From an uncultured Allobaculum sp. (GTDB lineage: Bacteria > Bacillota_I > Bacilli_A > Erysipelotrichales > Erysipelotrichaceae): a stretch of DNA of 52,624 nt. The translations under genes were made by a program, and so were the position numbers. The notes under the pieces are model-generated. The model did no database searches and was not told the origin of the DNA. It saw nothing but the letters and a program-made list of their open reading frames with translations. The DNA lies in assembly GCA_910579655.1 (NCBI GenBank), contig CAJTVE010000015.1, positions 1-52,624 of the forward strand, in the 5' to 3' direction. Shown piece after piece: positions 1 through 8,871 of the stretch (its first letter is position 1; the number at the start of each line of letters is the position of its first letter).

Positions 1-545
1 GGGCCATACAGCCGTCCTGAAAATACAGTGATGATCGCAATCAAGTCATCTGTTAATTCCTGGGCGCCGTTTCTTTCTTCGCCCTGGTTAAGAACTACGA
101 TTTCTGTATCCATCTTTTTGGCAATGTATTCAATCAACTCAAAGCCAAAACGAAGAAGCCTGTCTTTGTGGGTAATGACAATATGGCTGATCTTTCGATC
201 CAGTAAAAGATCGATCATTTTTAAAAGCCCCGGCTTTTTGTAGTTCATTCCAGATCCAATATCTTCAATGATTTGATATTTCCAGCCTTGCTTTTGCATA
301 TAGATTTCAACCACATCTGCTTGTCTTTCAAGGTCATCTTTTCTCTTTTTGGTTGAAACCCGGCAATAGCCAACAGCCATTCGTTCAGGAAGAGCAGGAG
401 CTTTGCCAATGTATTGATCCATTTCTTCCTGGTCAAACATGTAGTGTCCGCCAATAGAGCGATGGGCAGGCATTCCATCTTCAATCATTTTGTACAAGGT
501 GTGCCTGGCAACCCCAAGGTATTTGCAGGCTTGTGACGTCTTCAT
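1..545 (-). CDS. tnpA: IS607-family serine recombinase (TnpA), 3' end outside window
   Basis: The minus-strand frame is open from an ATG at 545 to the left edge (181 codons). Residues 1-45 form a MerR/excisionase-like winged helix that begins MKTSQACKYLGVARHTLYKM. A serine-recombinase domain follows, with the motif GYCRVS and the likely catalytic Ser64, then LERQ. This pairing of an N-terminal DNA-binding domain with a short resolvase domain is the hallmark of IS607 TnpA, which moves the element through a circular intermediate. In IS607 elements tnpA usually precedes a tnpB-type gene, which would lie to the left of this window. No frame damage is visible. I see no strong ribosome site before the ATG, so the exact start is less certain than the identity. 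Confidence 0.88.
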   Translation of the reverse strand, partial: MKTSQACKYLGVARHTLYKMIEDGMPAHRSIGGHYMFDQEEMDQYIGKAPALPERMAVGYCRVSTKKRKDDLERQADVVEIYMQKQGWKYQIIEDIGSGMNYKKPGLLKMIDLLLDRKISHIVITHKDRLLRFGFELIEYIAKKMDTEIVVLNQGEERNGAQELTDDLIAIITVFSGRLYG

Positions 546-698
546 TCTTATGAATTTATAATAACACATCTATATTCATTATGGACTGCTTTTTCCTTAA
601 AAACCCAATATAACAAACTGTTAAAATCCGTCCAGCTTCTTTTTGGTCTTGTTCTTTCTGATCAGCCCGATCAAACTGTTTTTGAAAAAATTTTGTTT

Positions 699-758
699 TT
701 GAAAGAGTTTGGCTTTTGGATATACTTTTTCTGTTTCCATCCGCAAAGACTTGCGGAT
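699..758 (+). promoter_or_regulatory. Promoter and palindromic operator candidate of the TetR gene
   Basis: TTGAAA at 699-704, a 16-base spacer and TATACT at 721-726 form a good sigma-A promoter. Just downstream, ATCCGCAA (739-746) and TTGCGGAT (751-758) make a perfect 8-bp inverted repeat with a 4-base centre. It sits where a bound repressor would block early transcription. TetR proteins commonly repress their own gene at such palindromes, so autoregulation is inferred. Confidence 0.5.
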
Positions 759-829
759 CAACGGATCCGAAGGTCATGGTCCTGTATATGACCAGCTGAT
801 CCTGTTCTCGACTTCTCAGGGAGGTTTCC

Positions 830-1411
830 ATGTCAAAAATCACGAAAAATGCCTTAAGCGCATCACTGAAGAAACTTCTTCTTCAAAAGCCGTTCGACAA
901 AATTACCGTTACGGATATTACCGAAGACTGTGGGCTGAACCGCATGACTTTTTATTATCACTTCCAGGATATTTATGATCTGCTGGAATGGACCTGTCAG
1001 GAAGAAGCACGCAAATATCTGAAAAACAAAAATACCTATGAGACCTGGCAGGAAGGCTATCTCAATATTTTTTATGGAGTGCTCGACAACAAGGAATTCG
1101 TGCTCAATGTCTATCACTCGGTTCGCCGCGAGAATATCGAACAATACCTCAACCGGGTGGTTAACGATCTGCTGCTTGAGGTCGTGGAAGAAAGAGCCGC
1201 CAATATGACGGTGCGCGAAAAGGACAAGATTTTTATTGCTGAGTTCTACCAGTATTCCTTTGTGGGCACCATGCTCGAATGGATCGCAACCGGGATGAAA
1301 GAGAAGCCCGAATACATTGTGGAACGAACCAGCACGCTGATTCGCGGCTCCATCACCAAAGCGCTTGAAGCCTTTCGAACTGATCGTTCCCCTTCAAATA
1401 AAGCCTTTTAA
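830..1411 (+). CDS. TetR/AcrR-family transcriptional regulator (DhaS-like)
   Basis: This 193-aa protein carries an N-terminal helix-turn-helix at about residues 10-50, with the typical TetR run ITVTDITEDCGLNRMTFYYHF. The longer C-terminal helical domain, with aromatic residues near 85-95 and 140-165, resembles the DhaS-type ligand-binding domain. The ATG at 830 is preceded by GGGAGG at a good distance. The gene lies 276 bp upstream of the oleate hydratase gene on the same strand, so it may control that gene in response to fatty acids. That link is inference from position only. The ligand is unknown. Confidence 0.85.
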   Translation: MSKITKNALSASLKKLLLQKPFDKITVTDITEDCGLNRMTFYYHFQDIYDLLEWTCQEEARKYLKNKNTYETWQEGYLNIFYGVLDNKEFVLNVYHSVRRENIEQYLNRVVNDLLLEVVEERAANMTVREKDKIFIAEFYQYSFVGTMLEWIATGMKEKPEYIVERTSTLIRGSITKALEAFRTDRSPSNKAF

Positions 1412-1687
1412 GCCAGAACTTCTCGTTTCCGGTTTTTGTTTTTTTTACACTTTGGCCTCAGTGATAAAAATCTGATCACCCGGCGCCGGCTGTTTATATC
1501 CCATCCTTTAAAATCCTTGTATGCTACAACCATCAAGAACAAAACCAGTCTTCAAAGCACACTCCACTCACTCCTGGTCGACCAAGCGCCTGAATTTTTG
1601 CAAACAGGCCGATCGGATGAGGTCTTCTCAAAGAGGAATCGCTGCGAAGACTCTGTTCAAAGAATTGTCTGATTCAAGGAGGACTCT

Positions 1688-3466
1688 ATGTACTATTCAA
1701 GTGGTAACTATGAAGCTTTCGCCCGTCCGGAAAAACCGGAAGGCATTGATGAAAAATCCGCATATTTTGTCGGCACTGGACTTGCTGCTCTGACAGCCGG
1801 ATGCTTTTTAATCCGTGATGGTCAGATGCCTGGAAATCATCTGCATTTCTTCGAGCGCGACCCACAGGCTGGCGGCGGCTGTGATGGCTGGTACTATCCA
1901 GGAAATGGTTATGTCATGCGCGGCGGCCGCGAGATGGATAACCATTTCGAAGTCATGTGGGATCTGTTCCGTTCTATTCCAAGCATCGAAACCGATGGCG
2001 TCAGTGTTCTGGATGAATATTACTGGCTCAACAAAAAAGACCCTAACTTCTCCTTATGCCGCGTGACTGAAAAACAGGGTGAAGATGCGCATACCGATGG
2101 CAAGTTTGGTGTCAGCGATAAAGGCTGCATGGAACTGATGAAATTCTTCATGACTCCAGATGAAGAACTCGAGGACAAACGCATCACCGACTTCTTCGAT
2201 GAAGAAGTTCTCGATACCAACTTCTGGCTCTACTGGCGTACCATGTTCGCGTTCTACAACTGCAACTCCGCTCTGGAAATGAAACGCTATATGACTCGTT
2301 TCATCCACCATATTGACGGTCTGCCAACCCTGAGCGCCTTACGTTTCACCAAATACAACCAGTACGAATCCATGATTCTGCCAATGCAGAAGTATCTGGA
2401 AGACCATGGAGCCCAGTTCCACTTCAATACAGAAGTTCTGGATGTAAACTTTGACATTCAGCCTGATGGTAAAAAACGGGCTGTAAGTGTTGTCTTACGT
2501 CACGATGGGACAGACTCCACGCTCGATCTGGGTGAAAACGACTATCTGCTCATTACATTAGGAAGCAACGTTGAAAACTCTTCGATCGGCGGACAGGATA
2601 AAGTCTGCGAATACTTGCCAGAAATCAAAGAAGGCGGATCCTTCGATCTGTGGCGCCGGATTGCCGCTCAGGATCCAAGTTTCGGTCATCCTGAAAAGTT
2701 CTACTCGCATCCAGAAGAATGCAAATGGATGGGCGTTACGGTCAATACTCTTGATGACAAGATTCTGCCTTACATCGAAAAGATCACCAAACGTGATCCA
2801 TTATCCGGCAAAGTCGTTACCGGCGGCATCGTCACTGCCAAAGACTCTGGCTGGCTGATGTCCTGGACAATCAACCGTCAGCCTCAGTTCCATTCCCAGC
2901 CAAAAAACCAGGTTCTTGTCTGGCTGTATGGTCTGACTCCAGATGAAAAAGGTGACTTTATCAAGAAGCCAATGGGTGAATGCACCGGTAAAGAAATCTG
3001 TGAAGAATGGCTCTACCACATTGGTGTGCCAGAAGATCAGATTGAAGATCTCGCCACCAACTCGGCCAACACCATTCCAGTCATGATGCCATTTGCCTCC
3101 TCTTACTTCATGCCGCGTGCCAAAGGAGATCGTCCGGCGGTTGTGCCAGAAGGGGCTGAAAACTTCGCCTTCCTGGGTGAATTCGTCGAAACACCAAGAG
3201 ACACTGTCTTCACAACTGAATACGCAATGCGTACAGGCATGGAAGCTGTCTATACGTTATTCAATATCGACCGTGGTGTTCCAGAAGTCTGGGGCAGCCA
3301 GTACGATATCCGTGACCTGCTCAAAGCAGCTGTCAGTCTGCGCGACGGTCGTCCATTAAGCGAGATGCACTTCAACTGGATCGAAAAACTCGAACTGCAT
3401 AAAGTGCTCAGCCTGATCAAGAATACTGATGTTGAAAAACTGCTCCAGGCCTACCACGTACTTTAA
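1688..3466 (+). CDS. ohyA: Oleate hydratase (FAD-dependent fatty acid double-bond hydratase)
   Basis: This 592-aa protein matches the family once called 67-kDa myosin-cross-reactive antigen. These enzymes add water to the cis-9 double bond of oleic and related acids, giving 10-hydroxy fatty acids and detoxifying unsaturated fatty acids. The dinucleotide-binding stretch FVGTGLAALTAG is at residues 27-38. The motif RGGREMDNHFE includes Glu82, at the position of the catalytic glutamate reported for the Staphylococcus enzyme. Length and the C-terminal lid region are normal. AAGGAGG at 1677-1683 fixes the start. A strong terminator follows, so the gene is probably transcribed alone or with the TetR gene upstream. 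Confidence 0.96.
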   Translation: MYYSSGNYEAFARPEKPEGIDEKSAYFVGTGLAALTAGCFLIRDGQMPGNHLHFFERDPQAGGGCDGWYYPGNGYVMRGGREMDNHFEVMWDLFRSIPSIETDGVSVLDEYYWLNKKDPNFSLCRVTEKQGEDAHTDGKFGVSDKGCMELMKFFMTPDEELEDKRITDFFDEEVLDTNFWLYWRTMFAFYNCNSALEMKRYMTRFIHHIDGLPTLSALRFTKYNQYESMILPMQKYLEDHGAQFHFNTEVLDVNFDIQPDGKKRAVSVVLRHDGTDSTLDLGENDYLLITLGSNVENSSIGGQDKVCEYLPEIKEGGSFDLWRRIAAQDPSFGHPEKFYSHPEECKWMGVTVNTLDDKILPYIEKITKRDPLSGKVVTGGIVTAKDSGWLMSWTINRQPQFHSQPKNQVLVWLYGLTPDEKGDFIKKPMGECTGKEICEEWLYHIGVPEDQIEDLATNSANTIPVMMPFASSYFMPRAKGDRPAVVPEGAENFAFLGEFVETPRDTVFTTEYAMRTGMEAVYTLFNIDRGVPEVWGSQYDIRDLLKAAVSLRDGRPLSEMHFNWIEKLELHKVLSLIKNTDVEKLLQAYHVL

Positions 3467-3512
3467 GCCTCAAATTTCATTTTGGGATTCTCTTCTCATT
3501 TTGCCAATCGTG

Positions 3513-3536
3513 CCTCGTCTTCGGACGAGGTTTTTT
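3513..3536 (+). terminator. Intrinsic terminator of ohyA
   Basis: The stem CCTCGTC/GACGAGG (7 bp) has a TTCG tetraloop and is followed by six T residues. It begins 46 bases after the ohyA stop codon. Confidence 0.92.
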
Positions 3537-3631
3537 GTCTGTTCATTGGTTTGTCTGTTCATCTGATCAAAGCCGGAGTCTGGATGCACCTCTTCTTGTC
3601 CATTCGCCTGTTGTCCTGTTTTCATATCTGC

Positions 3632-3666
3632 CAATAAGAAAGCCCTGACTCAACGAACCAGGGCTT
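3632..3666 (-). terminator. Terminator of the thrC-thrB operon
   Basis: AAGCCCTG (3640-3647) pairs with CAGGGCTT (3659-3666). Read on the minus strand the stem is followed by TTTCTTATT, a moderate T-rich tract. It lies just beyond the stop of the DUF1461 gene. Confidence 0.7.
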
Positions 3667-3705
3667 GTTTGACAAAAGATATTGAAAGAAAGGTTAAAGG
3701 CCAGA

Positions 3706-4434
3706 TCAGACAGACAACTGTTTGTCTGTTTCCAGATCATGGACCTCAAGATAAATCGGCAAAGTCTTTCGGGCCAGAATACACAGCCCCGCAACTGGAG
3801 CCAGTCCGGCCAAAAGTTTTTTGGCAATCAGAAAAACCATGGACGAAAACATTTCTTCCGGGCAGATCACAATCATAAAATCCGTTGCTGGATCGAGCAG
3901 CCAGTCCATATTTCCCGGGAAGACGATCGTATGAAACCAAGTCCAGAAGCCGGTAAAATCAATGAACCACCAGAAGCCAAAGAAAACCAGCACGACCGCA
4001 AAGCAGGCCAGACCATCGAGCAGCCCCTGCATCAGATCATACAGACCTGCCAATTTGTTTCTGGCCAGAAGGCCAATGGCGGCAAGGATGCATAAGATCC
4101 AGGAGATCACCATCACCCAATACGCTCGCTGCCACAGGGTGCGGACATCCTTCATATGGCGGATTTCCTTGGTGTTGAAGGTCGGCTGGACCTGATTTTT
4201 CCAGGTGATTGTACCGTTGAGATCATCGCGCTTTCCTTCAACGAAATCGGTCATCATGAAAATCGAATTTTCCAGATCGGATGAACTGATAGCTTCCCTT
4301 TCGGCCAGATGAATCCGCTCATACAGGTCCAGATAGAACTGGTGATCGAAAACAACCGAGCTTACGCAAGACAACAGCATGGCTACCAGAAAGAAAATGC
4401 CAAACTGAAACGACAGAATTCGATTGAGTTTCAT
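3706..4434 (-). CDS. DUF1461 / TIGR01906 integral membrane protein
   Basis: This 242-aa protein has an N-terminal membrane segment (about residues 7-28) and an extracellular loop. Three more hydrophobic segments follow, near residues 107-127, 138-165 and 195-220. The segment WFHTIVFPG followed by a conserved Trp is typical of the TIGR01906/DUF1461 family, whose function is unknown. It starts 12 bp after the ACT-domain gene and is therefore the last gene of the thr operon. A weak GAGAGAG precedes the ATG, so translation may be coupled to the gene upstream. Whether it has anything to do with threonine, for example export, cannot be told from sequence. Confidence 0.8.
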   Translation of the reverse strand: MKLNRILSFQFGIFFLVAMLLSCVSSVVFDHQFYLDLYERIHLAEREAISSSDLENSIFMMTDFVEGKRDDLNGTITWKNQVQPTFNTKEIRHMKDVRTLWQRAYWVMVISWILCILAAIGLLARNKLAGLYDLMQGLLDGLACFAVVLVFFGFWWFIDFTGFWTWFHTIVFPGNMDWLLDPATDFMIVICPEEMFSSMVFLIAKKLLAGLAPVAGLCILARKTLPIYLEVHDLETDKQLSV

Positions 4435-4446
4435 TCTCTCTCTGCC

Positions 4447-4881
4447 TTACTCAACGCTGACCAGCGAAGCGCTGTTGACATGGTCGAGTTTTTTGAGCAG
4501 GGCCACCAGATCTTCAACATTGCCGGGAAGATCCGTAATGTCCAGTGTCAAAACGACATTGGAAACCCGGTTGATCGGAATGGTCTGGTTGATGGCCAGA
4601 ACGTTGCAGTTGAGCTGCGCGATCCGTGTCAGAATCATCGACAGGACACCCTTTTCATCATGGATGACCAGTGTGATGATGGCTTTGCGGCTTGTATTTT
4701 CCGCTTCAAAAGGGAAAATGCTGTCTTTATATTTGTAAAAAGTTCCACGGGAAATGCCGACCATTTTGACGGCTTCACAGATTCTTCTTGTTTTGCCGGT
4801 ACGCAGAAGATTCTGCGCTTCGACCACTTTTTCAATGACATCCGGAAGAATATCGGAACTGACCAGATAATACTTATCCAT
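4447..4881 (-). CDS. ACT domain-containing protein (UPF0735 / PheB-like)
   Basis: This 145-aa protein starts MDKYYLVSSDILPDVIEKVV, and GGAGG lies just before the ATG at 4881. A longer frame starting at 4905 lacks such a site. Residues 1-65 include a helix-turn-helix-like stretch (ICEAVKMVGISRGTFYKYK). Residues 72-145 form an ACT domain (IITLVIHDEKGVLSMILTRI), a fold that binds amino acids. The start overlaps the thrB stop by 8 bp, indicating coupled translation. Members of this family often sit beside amino-acid biosynthesis genes and are thought to be regulatory. A role as a threonine or aspartate-family sensor is inferred from position. Confidence 0.87.
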   Translation of the reverse strand: MDKYYLVSSDILPDVIEKVVEAQNLLRTGKTRRICEAVKMVGISRGTFYKYKDSIFPFEAENTSRKAIITLVIHDEKGVLSMILTRIAQLNCNVLAINQTIPINRVSNVVLTLDITDLPGNVEDLVALLKKLDHVNSASLVSVE

Positions 4882-5782
4882 AGGTGACCTCCGCGCCCTG
4901 ATCACTGACTTTACACAGGCGCAGTTTCAGATGGCTGTCCATCTCTTCAAGAACTTCGCGGCAGGCTAAGTAGTGCTGCAGGTTGCGAAGCAGATCTTCA
5001 TTCTGACTGACAAAGGCCATAGTGGGTCCAGATCCAGAGATCCAGAAGGGAATCCTGTCTTTTCTGGCAAGAGCGTAAAGGTCAGGATAATCCTTGATCA
5101 GTTTGCTTCGGCTTGGTTCATGGAGAACATCCACGCAGGCTTCATACAACAGGTTTTCATCCCCATGTACCCAGGCATATTCAAACAACAGCGCATGTCC
5201 CACCTGCTTCGCTGCATCCTGCAGCGAAATGGAAGATGGCAGCACTTTGCGGGCTTCTTTGGTGCTCACTTCATAATCGGGGATCACAACGAGAACATGC
5301 CAGCCATGTGCTCCTAAATCAACAGGCAGAATTTCCTGATTTCCATCCTTCGTATTGCCTGTGGAAATACAGGAACATAACCCACCGCGCAAAGCTGGAG
5401 CAACGTTGTCGGGGTGTCCTTCAATCTGAGTAGCCAGATCAAGTTTTTGCCGATCATCCAGATGCAGATCCAAAAGCGCATCAGCACCTAAAATCCCGGC
5501 TGCAATGCACTGGGAGGAGGATCCAAGGCCTCTGGCAAATGGGATATCCGAGTCAATATGGATATGCACCCCTGGAACTTCGACTTGGCAGGCTTTGCAC
5601 GTATACACAAAGGACTGATACACCAGGTTATCTTCACCGGCATATTTTGCCGGACAGCCAGTAATTTTCAGGGTTTCGGCCGGTTCAAAGGAAATCTCTG
5701 ATTTCCAGTCCAGCGCAAGGCCCAGGCAGTCAAAGCCAATCGAACAGTTGGCACTGGTTGCCGGAGTCCGGACGGTGATCAT
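4874..5782 (-). CDS. thrB: Homoserine kinase
   Basis: This 302-aa GHMP-family kinase phosphorylates L-homoserine to O-phosphohomoserine, the substrate of ThrC. The N-terminal strand (RTPATSANCSIGFDCLGLAL) is typical. The ATP-binding loop PFARGLGSSS spans residues 81-90, and IEGHPDNVAPAL is the second family motif. The start codon overlaps the thrC stop in an ATGA (5779-5782), so the two are translationally coupled. Length is normal for the family. Confidence 0.96.
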   Translation of the reverse strand: MITVRTPATSANCSIGFDCLGLALDWKSEISFEPAETLKITGCPAKYAGEDNLVYQSFVYTCKACQVEVPGVHIHIDSDIPFARGLGSSSQCIAAGILGADALLDLHLDDRQKLDLATQIEGHPDNVAPALRGGLCSCISTGNTKDGNQEILPVDLGAHGWHVLVVIPDYEVSTKEARKVLPSSISLQDAAKQVGHALLFEYAWVHGDENLLYEACVDVLHEPSRSKLIKDYPDLYALARKDRIPFWISGSGPTMAFVSQNEDLLRNLQHYLACREVLEEMDSHLKLRLCKVSDQGAEVTYG

Positions 5783-7269
5783 TGAAAGATCTCCAGTGCC
5801 TTGGCGGCTACGGATTCTTTCATCTCTTCGGGAGCGATCACAGCATCGTGAAGAATCGGGGCATTCTGCAAAGCAGCAAGCGGTGCCGGGATCGGATCGT
5901 CATGCATGGCCGATAACTGTTCCATGGCTTTCCATGGATCTTCCTGACTGATTCCAAGGGCCTCGAGAACATCCTGGGTAAATTTATATGGGGAGGCTGT
6001 TGCCAGCGCGATCACTGGAACCTTCGAGTCTTTTCTGGCTTCTTTGGCTAAGGCGTAGGCAGCTGCCGTATGGGGATCGAGCACATAGCCGGTTGCATCA
6101 TAGGTGTCTTTGATGGTTTTTCTGAGGGCTTCATCATCGTAATAGCCGCCTTTAAACATTGACTGAATGATTTCTTTGGTCTGCTTGTCGAGTTCATAGA
6201 AACCTTTTGTTGCCAGATCATTCATCCAGCCGGCTACTTTGTCTGTCTCTTTACCCGAAGCATAGTAAAGCAGGCGTTCCAGATTGGAAGAAATCAGAAT
6301 ATCCATGCTTGGCGAGATCGTCTGAATAAATGGACGGTTGCGATCATAGACGCCAGTCTTTAAGAAATCAGTCAGAACGTTGTTGGCATTGCTGGCCACA
6401 TAAAATTTTTCAACGGGCAGTCCCATCAGCGAAGCATAATAACCGGCCAAGACATCGCCAAAGTTGCCGGTGGGCACCGAAAAGGAAACAGAATCACCAA
6501 TGGCAATCTTGCCTTTGCAGACAAGCTGACGATACGCATCAAAGTAGTAAACAATCTGCGGAATCAGCCGGCCGATATTGATCGAGTTCGCGCTGGAAAG
6601 AACAATCTGCTCTCTGGCCAGACGCTCACGCAACTCTTCATCTAAAAACAGTTTTTTTACCATGCTCTGGGCATCATCGAAGTTGCCCTGAACGCCAAAG
6701 ACCCGAACATTTTTGCCAGGCTGGCTGGCCATCTGTTTTTGCTGGACCGCTGAAACTTTACCATCCGGGTAGAAGACGCAGATTCCGGTATGGTCGACAT
6801 CCTGGAAGCCAGACATGGCCGCCTTGCCGGTATCGCCGCTGGTTGCGGTCAGAATCAATGCTTTTTTATTGGTGGCCGCCAGCGCCTTGGATAAAAACCA
6901 GGGCAGGATCGTCAGCGCCACATCTTTAAATGCGCTGGTTGGTCCTCTGAACAGTTCAAGAACCTCAACATCCCCTACCGTTGCCAGCGGGGTAATCGTG
7001 TCGGGCTGGTCGACTTTAAATGTATGAGAATAAGCATTGTCTATGCACTCCTCCAGCTCTTGTTGGCTGTAGCCGGAAAGAAGCCGGTTAAAGACCATGC
7101 TGGCAATGCCTTTGTAATCAGATTTGCACACTTCATTTAAATCCAGTTTTTCTTCACCGAGATTTGGCCAGACGTACAATCCGCCATCTGGTGAAATCCC
7201 CTGGAGAACAGCCGCTTTGGCTTCAATTCCATGGGTATTCTGTCTGGTTGACTGGTAATAAACTTCCAT
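5779..7269 (-). CDS. thrC: Threonine synthase
   Basis: This 496-aa PLP enzyme converts O-phosphohomoserine to threonine. The motif GPTSAFKDVAL places the PLP-binding lysine at residue 115, and TSGDTGKAA is the phosphate-binding loop. The N-terminal MEVYYQSTRQN and the length match the long E. coli/yeast-type threonine synthase rather than the short B. subtilis type. The start at 7269 is chosen because AAGGAG precedes it. An in-frame upstream ATG-like extension (to 7329) would run through the promoter palindrome and has no ribosome site. It is the first gene of the thrC-thrB-ACT-DUF1461 operon. Confidence 0.95.
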   Translation of the reverse strand: MEVYYQSTRQNTHGIEAKAAVLQGISPDGGLYVWPNLGEEKLDLNEVCKSDYKGIASMVFNRLLSGYSQQELEECIDNAYSHTFKVDQPDTITPLATVGDVEVLELFRGPTSAFKDVALTILPWFLSKALAATNKKALILTATSGDTGKAAMSGFQDVDHTGICVFYPDGKVSAVQQKQMASQPGKNVRVFGVQGNFDDAQSMVKKLFLDEELRERLAREQIVLSSANSINIGRLIPQIVYYFDAYRQLVCKGKIAIGDSVSFSVPTGNFGDVLAGYYASLMGLPVEKFYVASNANNVLTDFLKTGVYDRNRPFIQTISPSMDILISSNLERLLYYASGKETDKVAGWMNDLATKGFYELDKQTKEIIQSMFKGGYYDDEALRKTIKDTYDATGYVLDPHTAAAYALAKEARKDSKVPVIALATASPYKFTQDVLEALGISQEDPWKAMEQLSAMHDDPIPAPLAALQNAPILHDAVIAPEEMKESVAAKALEIFQ

Positions 7270-7596
7270 AAATTCCACTCCTTGAATTTGCACATGCCCT
7301 ATGATACAATGTGCAAGTTTTAAATACAAGTGTTTTTACACAGAGAACAATTCCGGCAGGAAAACGTTGTAAAAGCGCTGAAAATTTATTGAAAACAAAT
7401 GAGACAAACTGGTTTTTTCATCCAAAGCAGCCATTCTGTCTTCGAAAAGAAGACAAAAAGAACCATTCAGGGCAATTCAAGGATAAACTGTCCAGACAGA
7501 CCTGACAAAAAAATCTGCCCTGAAGCGACAGAAAAATCAGGTGCTTTGCTTTGAAAAATCAGCATCAATCATGAAAAAAAACTACAAGGAGTCTAT
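7270..7596. other. Divergent intergenic region between thrC and hom
   Basis: This 327-bp spacer carries the control region of both threonine clusters. It holds the TTGCACAT palindrome near thrC and an A-rich leader before hom. AAGGAG near 7584 serves hom. I looked for a T-box leader (specifier stem, TGGTACCGCG-like box, terminator) and do not see one. Confidence 0.5.
7288..7316 (-). promoter_or_regulatory. Palindrome over the putative thrC promoter
   Basis: TTGCACAT (7288-7295) and ATGTGCAA (7309-7316) form a perfect 8-bp inverted repeat with a 13-base centre. The centre contains TATCAT on the minus strand, a possible -10 box with TTGTAT 17 bases upstream. It could be a repressor operator or an RNA hairpin at the start of the thrC message. 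The first is more likely given the position over the promoter. Confidence 0.5.
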
Positions 7597-8871
7597 ATGA
7601 ACTGTGTCCTTTTAGGGTATGGAACCGTCGGCAGAAGCGTTGAAAGCCTCTGTCAGGATCATCCCGATCTCAACATGAAACATGTCTTTGTCCGACCCGC
7701 CAAGGCAGACGAACCGTACTTCACAAGCCGCGGCCAGGAAATTGTTTCCGATCCAGCCATTGATCTTGTCTTTGAATGTCTTAACGGACTGGAACCGGCC
7801 AACACCCTGATTCGCACAGCCCTTGAACAGGGCAAGACGGTGATCTCGTCCAATAAGGCTGTTATGAGCAGATATCTACCTGACTATCTTGAACTGGCCA
7901 GCCAGCATGGCGGAAAAATTGCCATTGAAGCAACTGTTGGCGGCGGCATTCCCATTCTCGATGCCCTGCTTAAACTCTCCCGCGCTGAACAATTGACTGG
8001 TTTTGAAGGGATTCTCAATGGAACGGGCAACTATATTCTCACCAGCATGGAAGCCAATGGCACTTCTTTTCAAGATGCCCTGCAAGATGCGATTGCCAAA
8101 GGCTATGCTGAAGCGGATCCGACAAACGATATCGAAGGCATTGATGTCTGGTATAAGACCCTGCTTGCCGCTTCCCTGCTCACCCATGCGCCCATTCTGG
8201 ATCTTCCCAAACCGCTGGGCATCTCGAAAATCACCGATCAGGACATCGCATTGGCCAAAAAGAACGGCCGCAAAATCCGCCACATTGCCAGAATTGAGCG
8301 CCAGGGCAACCATCATGCATCCCTGATCGCTCCTGTTTTTGTACCAGAGACGGATTACTTTGCATCCGTTCAGGAAAACTACAATGCCCAGCTGGTCTAT
8401 GGACCCAGCTTTGGCAAGCTTGGCTACTATGGCCAGGGCGCAGGCGGTCTTGCAACCGCGCAGGCACTGGTCGCCGATGCGCTCGATGCCGTGGATGGGC
8501 GTATGCGGCCGATCCATCTCAATCAAAGTTCCACACTCGACCAGACTCTGATCTGCACAGACTGGATTGTCCGGCCATCTGATCCGACCCTTTCCTTGCA
8601 CGAAATTGAGGGATTTGAAACCGCCATCCGCTTTGACAATGCAGAAATTCCATCGCAAAAATGTCAAAAAGCCGAACGATTGGAAAGCGATTCCAAAAAT
8701 AAATCCAATCTGATGATGCATCCTGACCAAAAAAGTCATACAACTTTAAACACAGATCTCTCCGGTCCGTCTGGCGCATACTGGTTGATTGCGCACAAGA
8801 CACTCGACTCGCTTGAGCCCTTACGCGATCGTGATCCGGAAATGATGATAGGAGTGTGGAAAAACAAATGA
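7597..8871 (+). CDS. hom: Homoserine dehydrogenase
   Basis: This 424-aa enzyme reduces aspartate semialdehyde to homoserine with NAD(P)H. The N-terminal Rossmann motif is LLGYGTVGRSV (residues 4-14). The catalytic domain includes GGGIPILDALLKL, ILNGTGNYIL and GYAEADPTNDIEGID. The ribosome site AAGGAG precedes the ATG. The C-terminal region after about residue 345 does not show a recognisable ACT domain, although many Firmicute homologues end in one, and its last 65 residues look unrelated. Its stop codon overlaps the preferred lysC start in ATGA. Confidence 0.95.
   Translation: MNCVLLGYGTVGRSVESLCQDHPDLNMKHVFVRPAKADEPYFTSRGQEIVSDPAIDLVFECLNGLEPANTLIRTALEQGKTVISSNKAVMSRYLPDYLELASQHGGKIAIEATVGGGIPILDALLKLSRAEQLTGFEGILNGTGNYILTSMEANGTSFQDALQDAIAKGYAEADPTNDIEGIDVWYKTLLAASLLTHAPILDLPKPLGISKITDQDIALAKKNGRKIRHIARIERQGNHHASLIAPVFVPETDYFASVQENYNAQLVYGPSFGKLGYYGQGAGGLATAQALVADALDAVDGRMRPIHLNQSSTLDQTLICTDWIVRPSDPTLSLHEIEGFETAIRFDNAEIPSQKCQKAERLESDSKNKSNLMMHPDQKSHTTLNTDLSGPSGAYWLIAHKTLDSLEPLRDRDPEMMIGVWKNK

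Noticed and set aside
556..843. 95-codon minus-strand frame before the TetR gene
   Set aside because: It covers the TetR promoter and operator, lacks a ribosome site and has low-complexity charged composition.
7270..7596. T-box or other amino-acid riboswitch before thrC or hom
   Set aside because: No specifier loop, T-box sequence or terminator/antiterminator pair can be found.
7876..8739. 287-codon minus-strand frame inside hom
   Set aside because: Antisense to homoserine dehydrogenase, with no start signal or domain.
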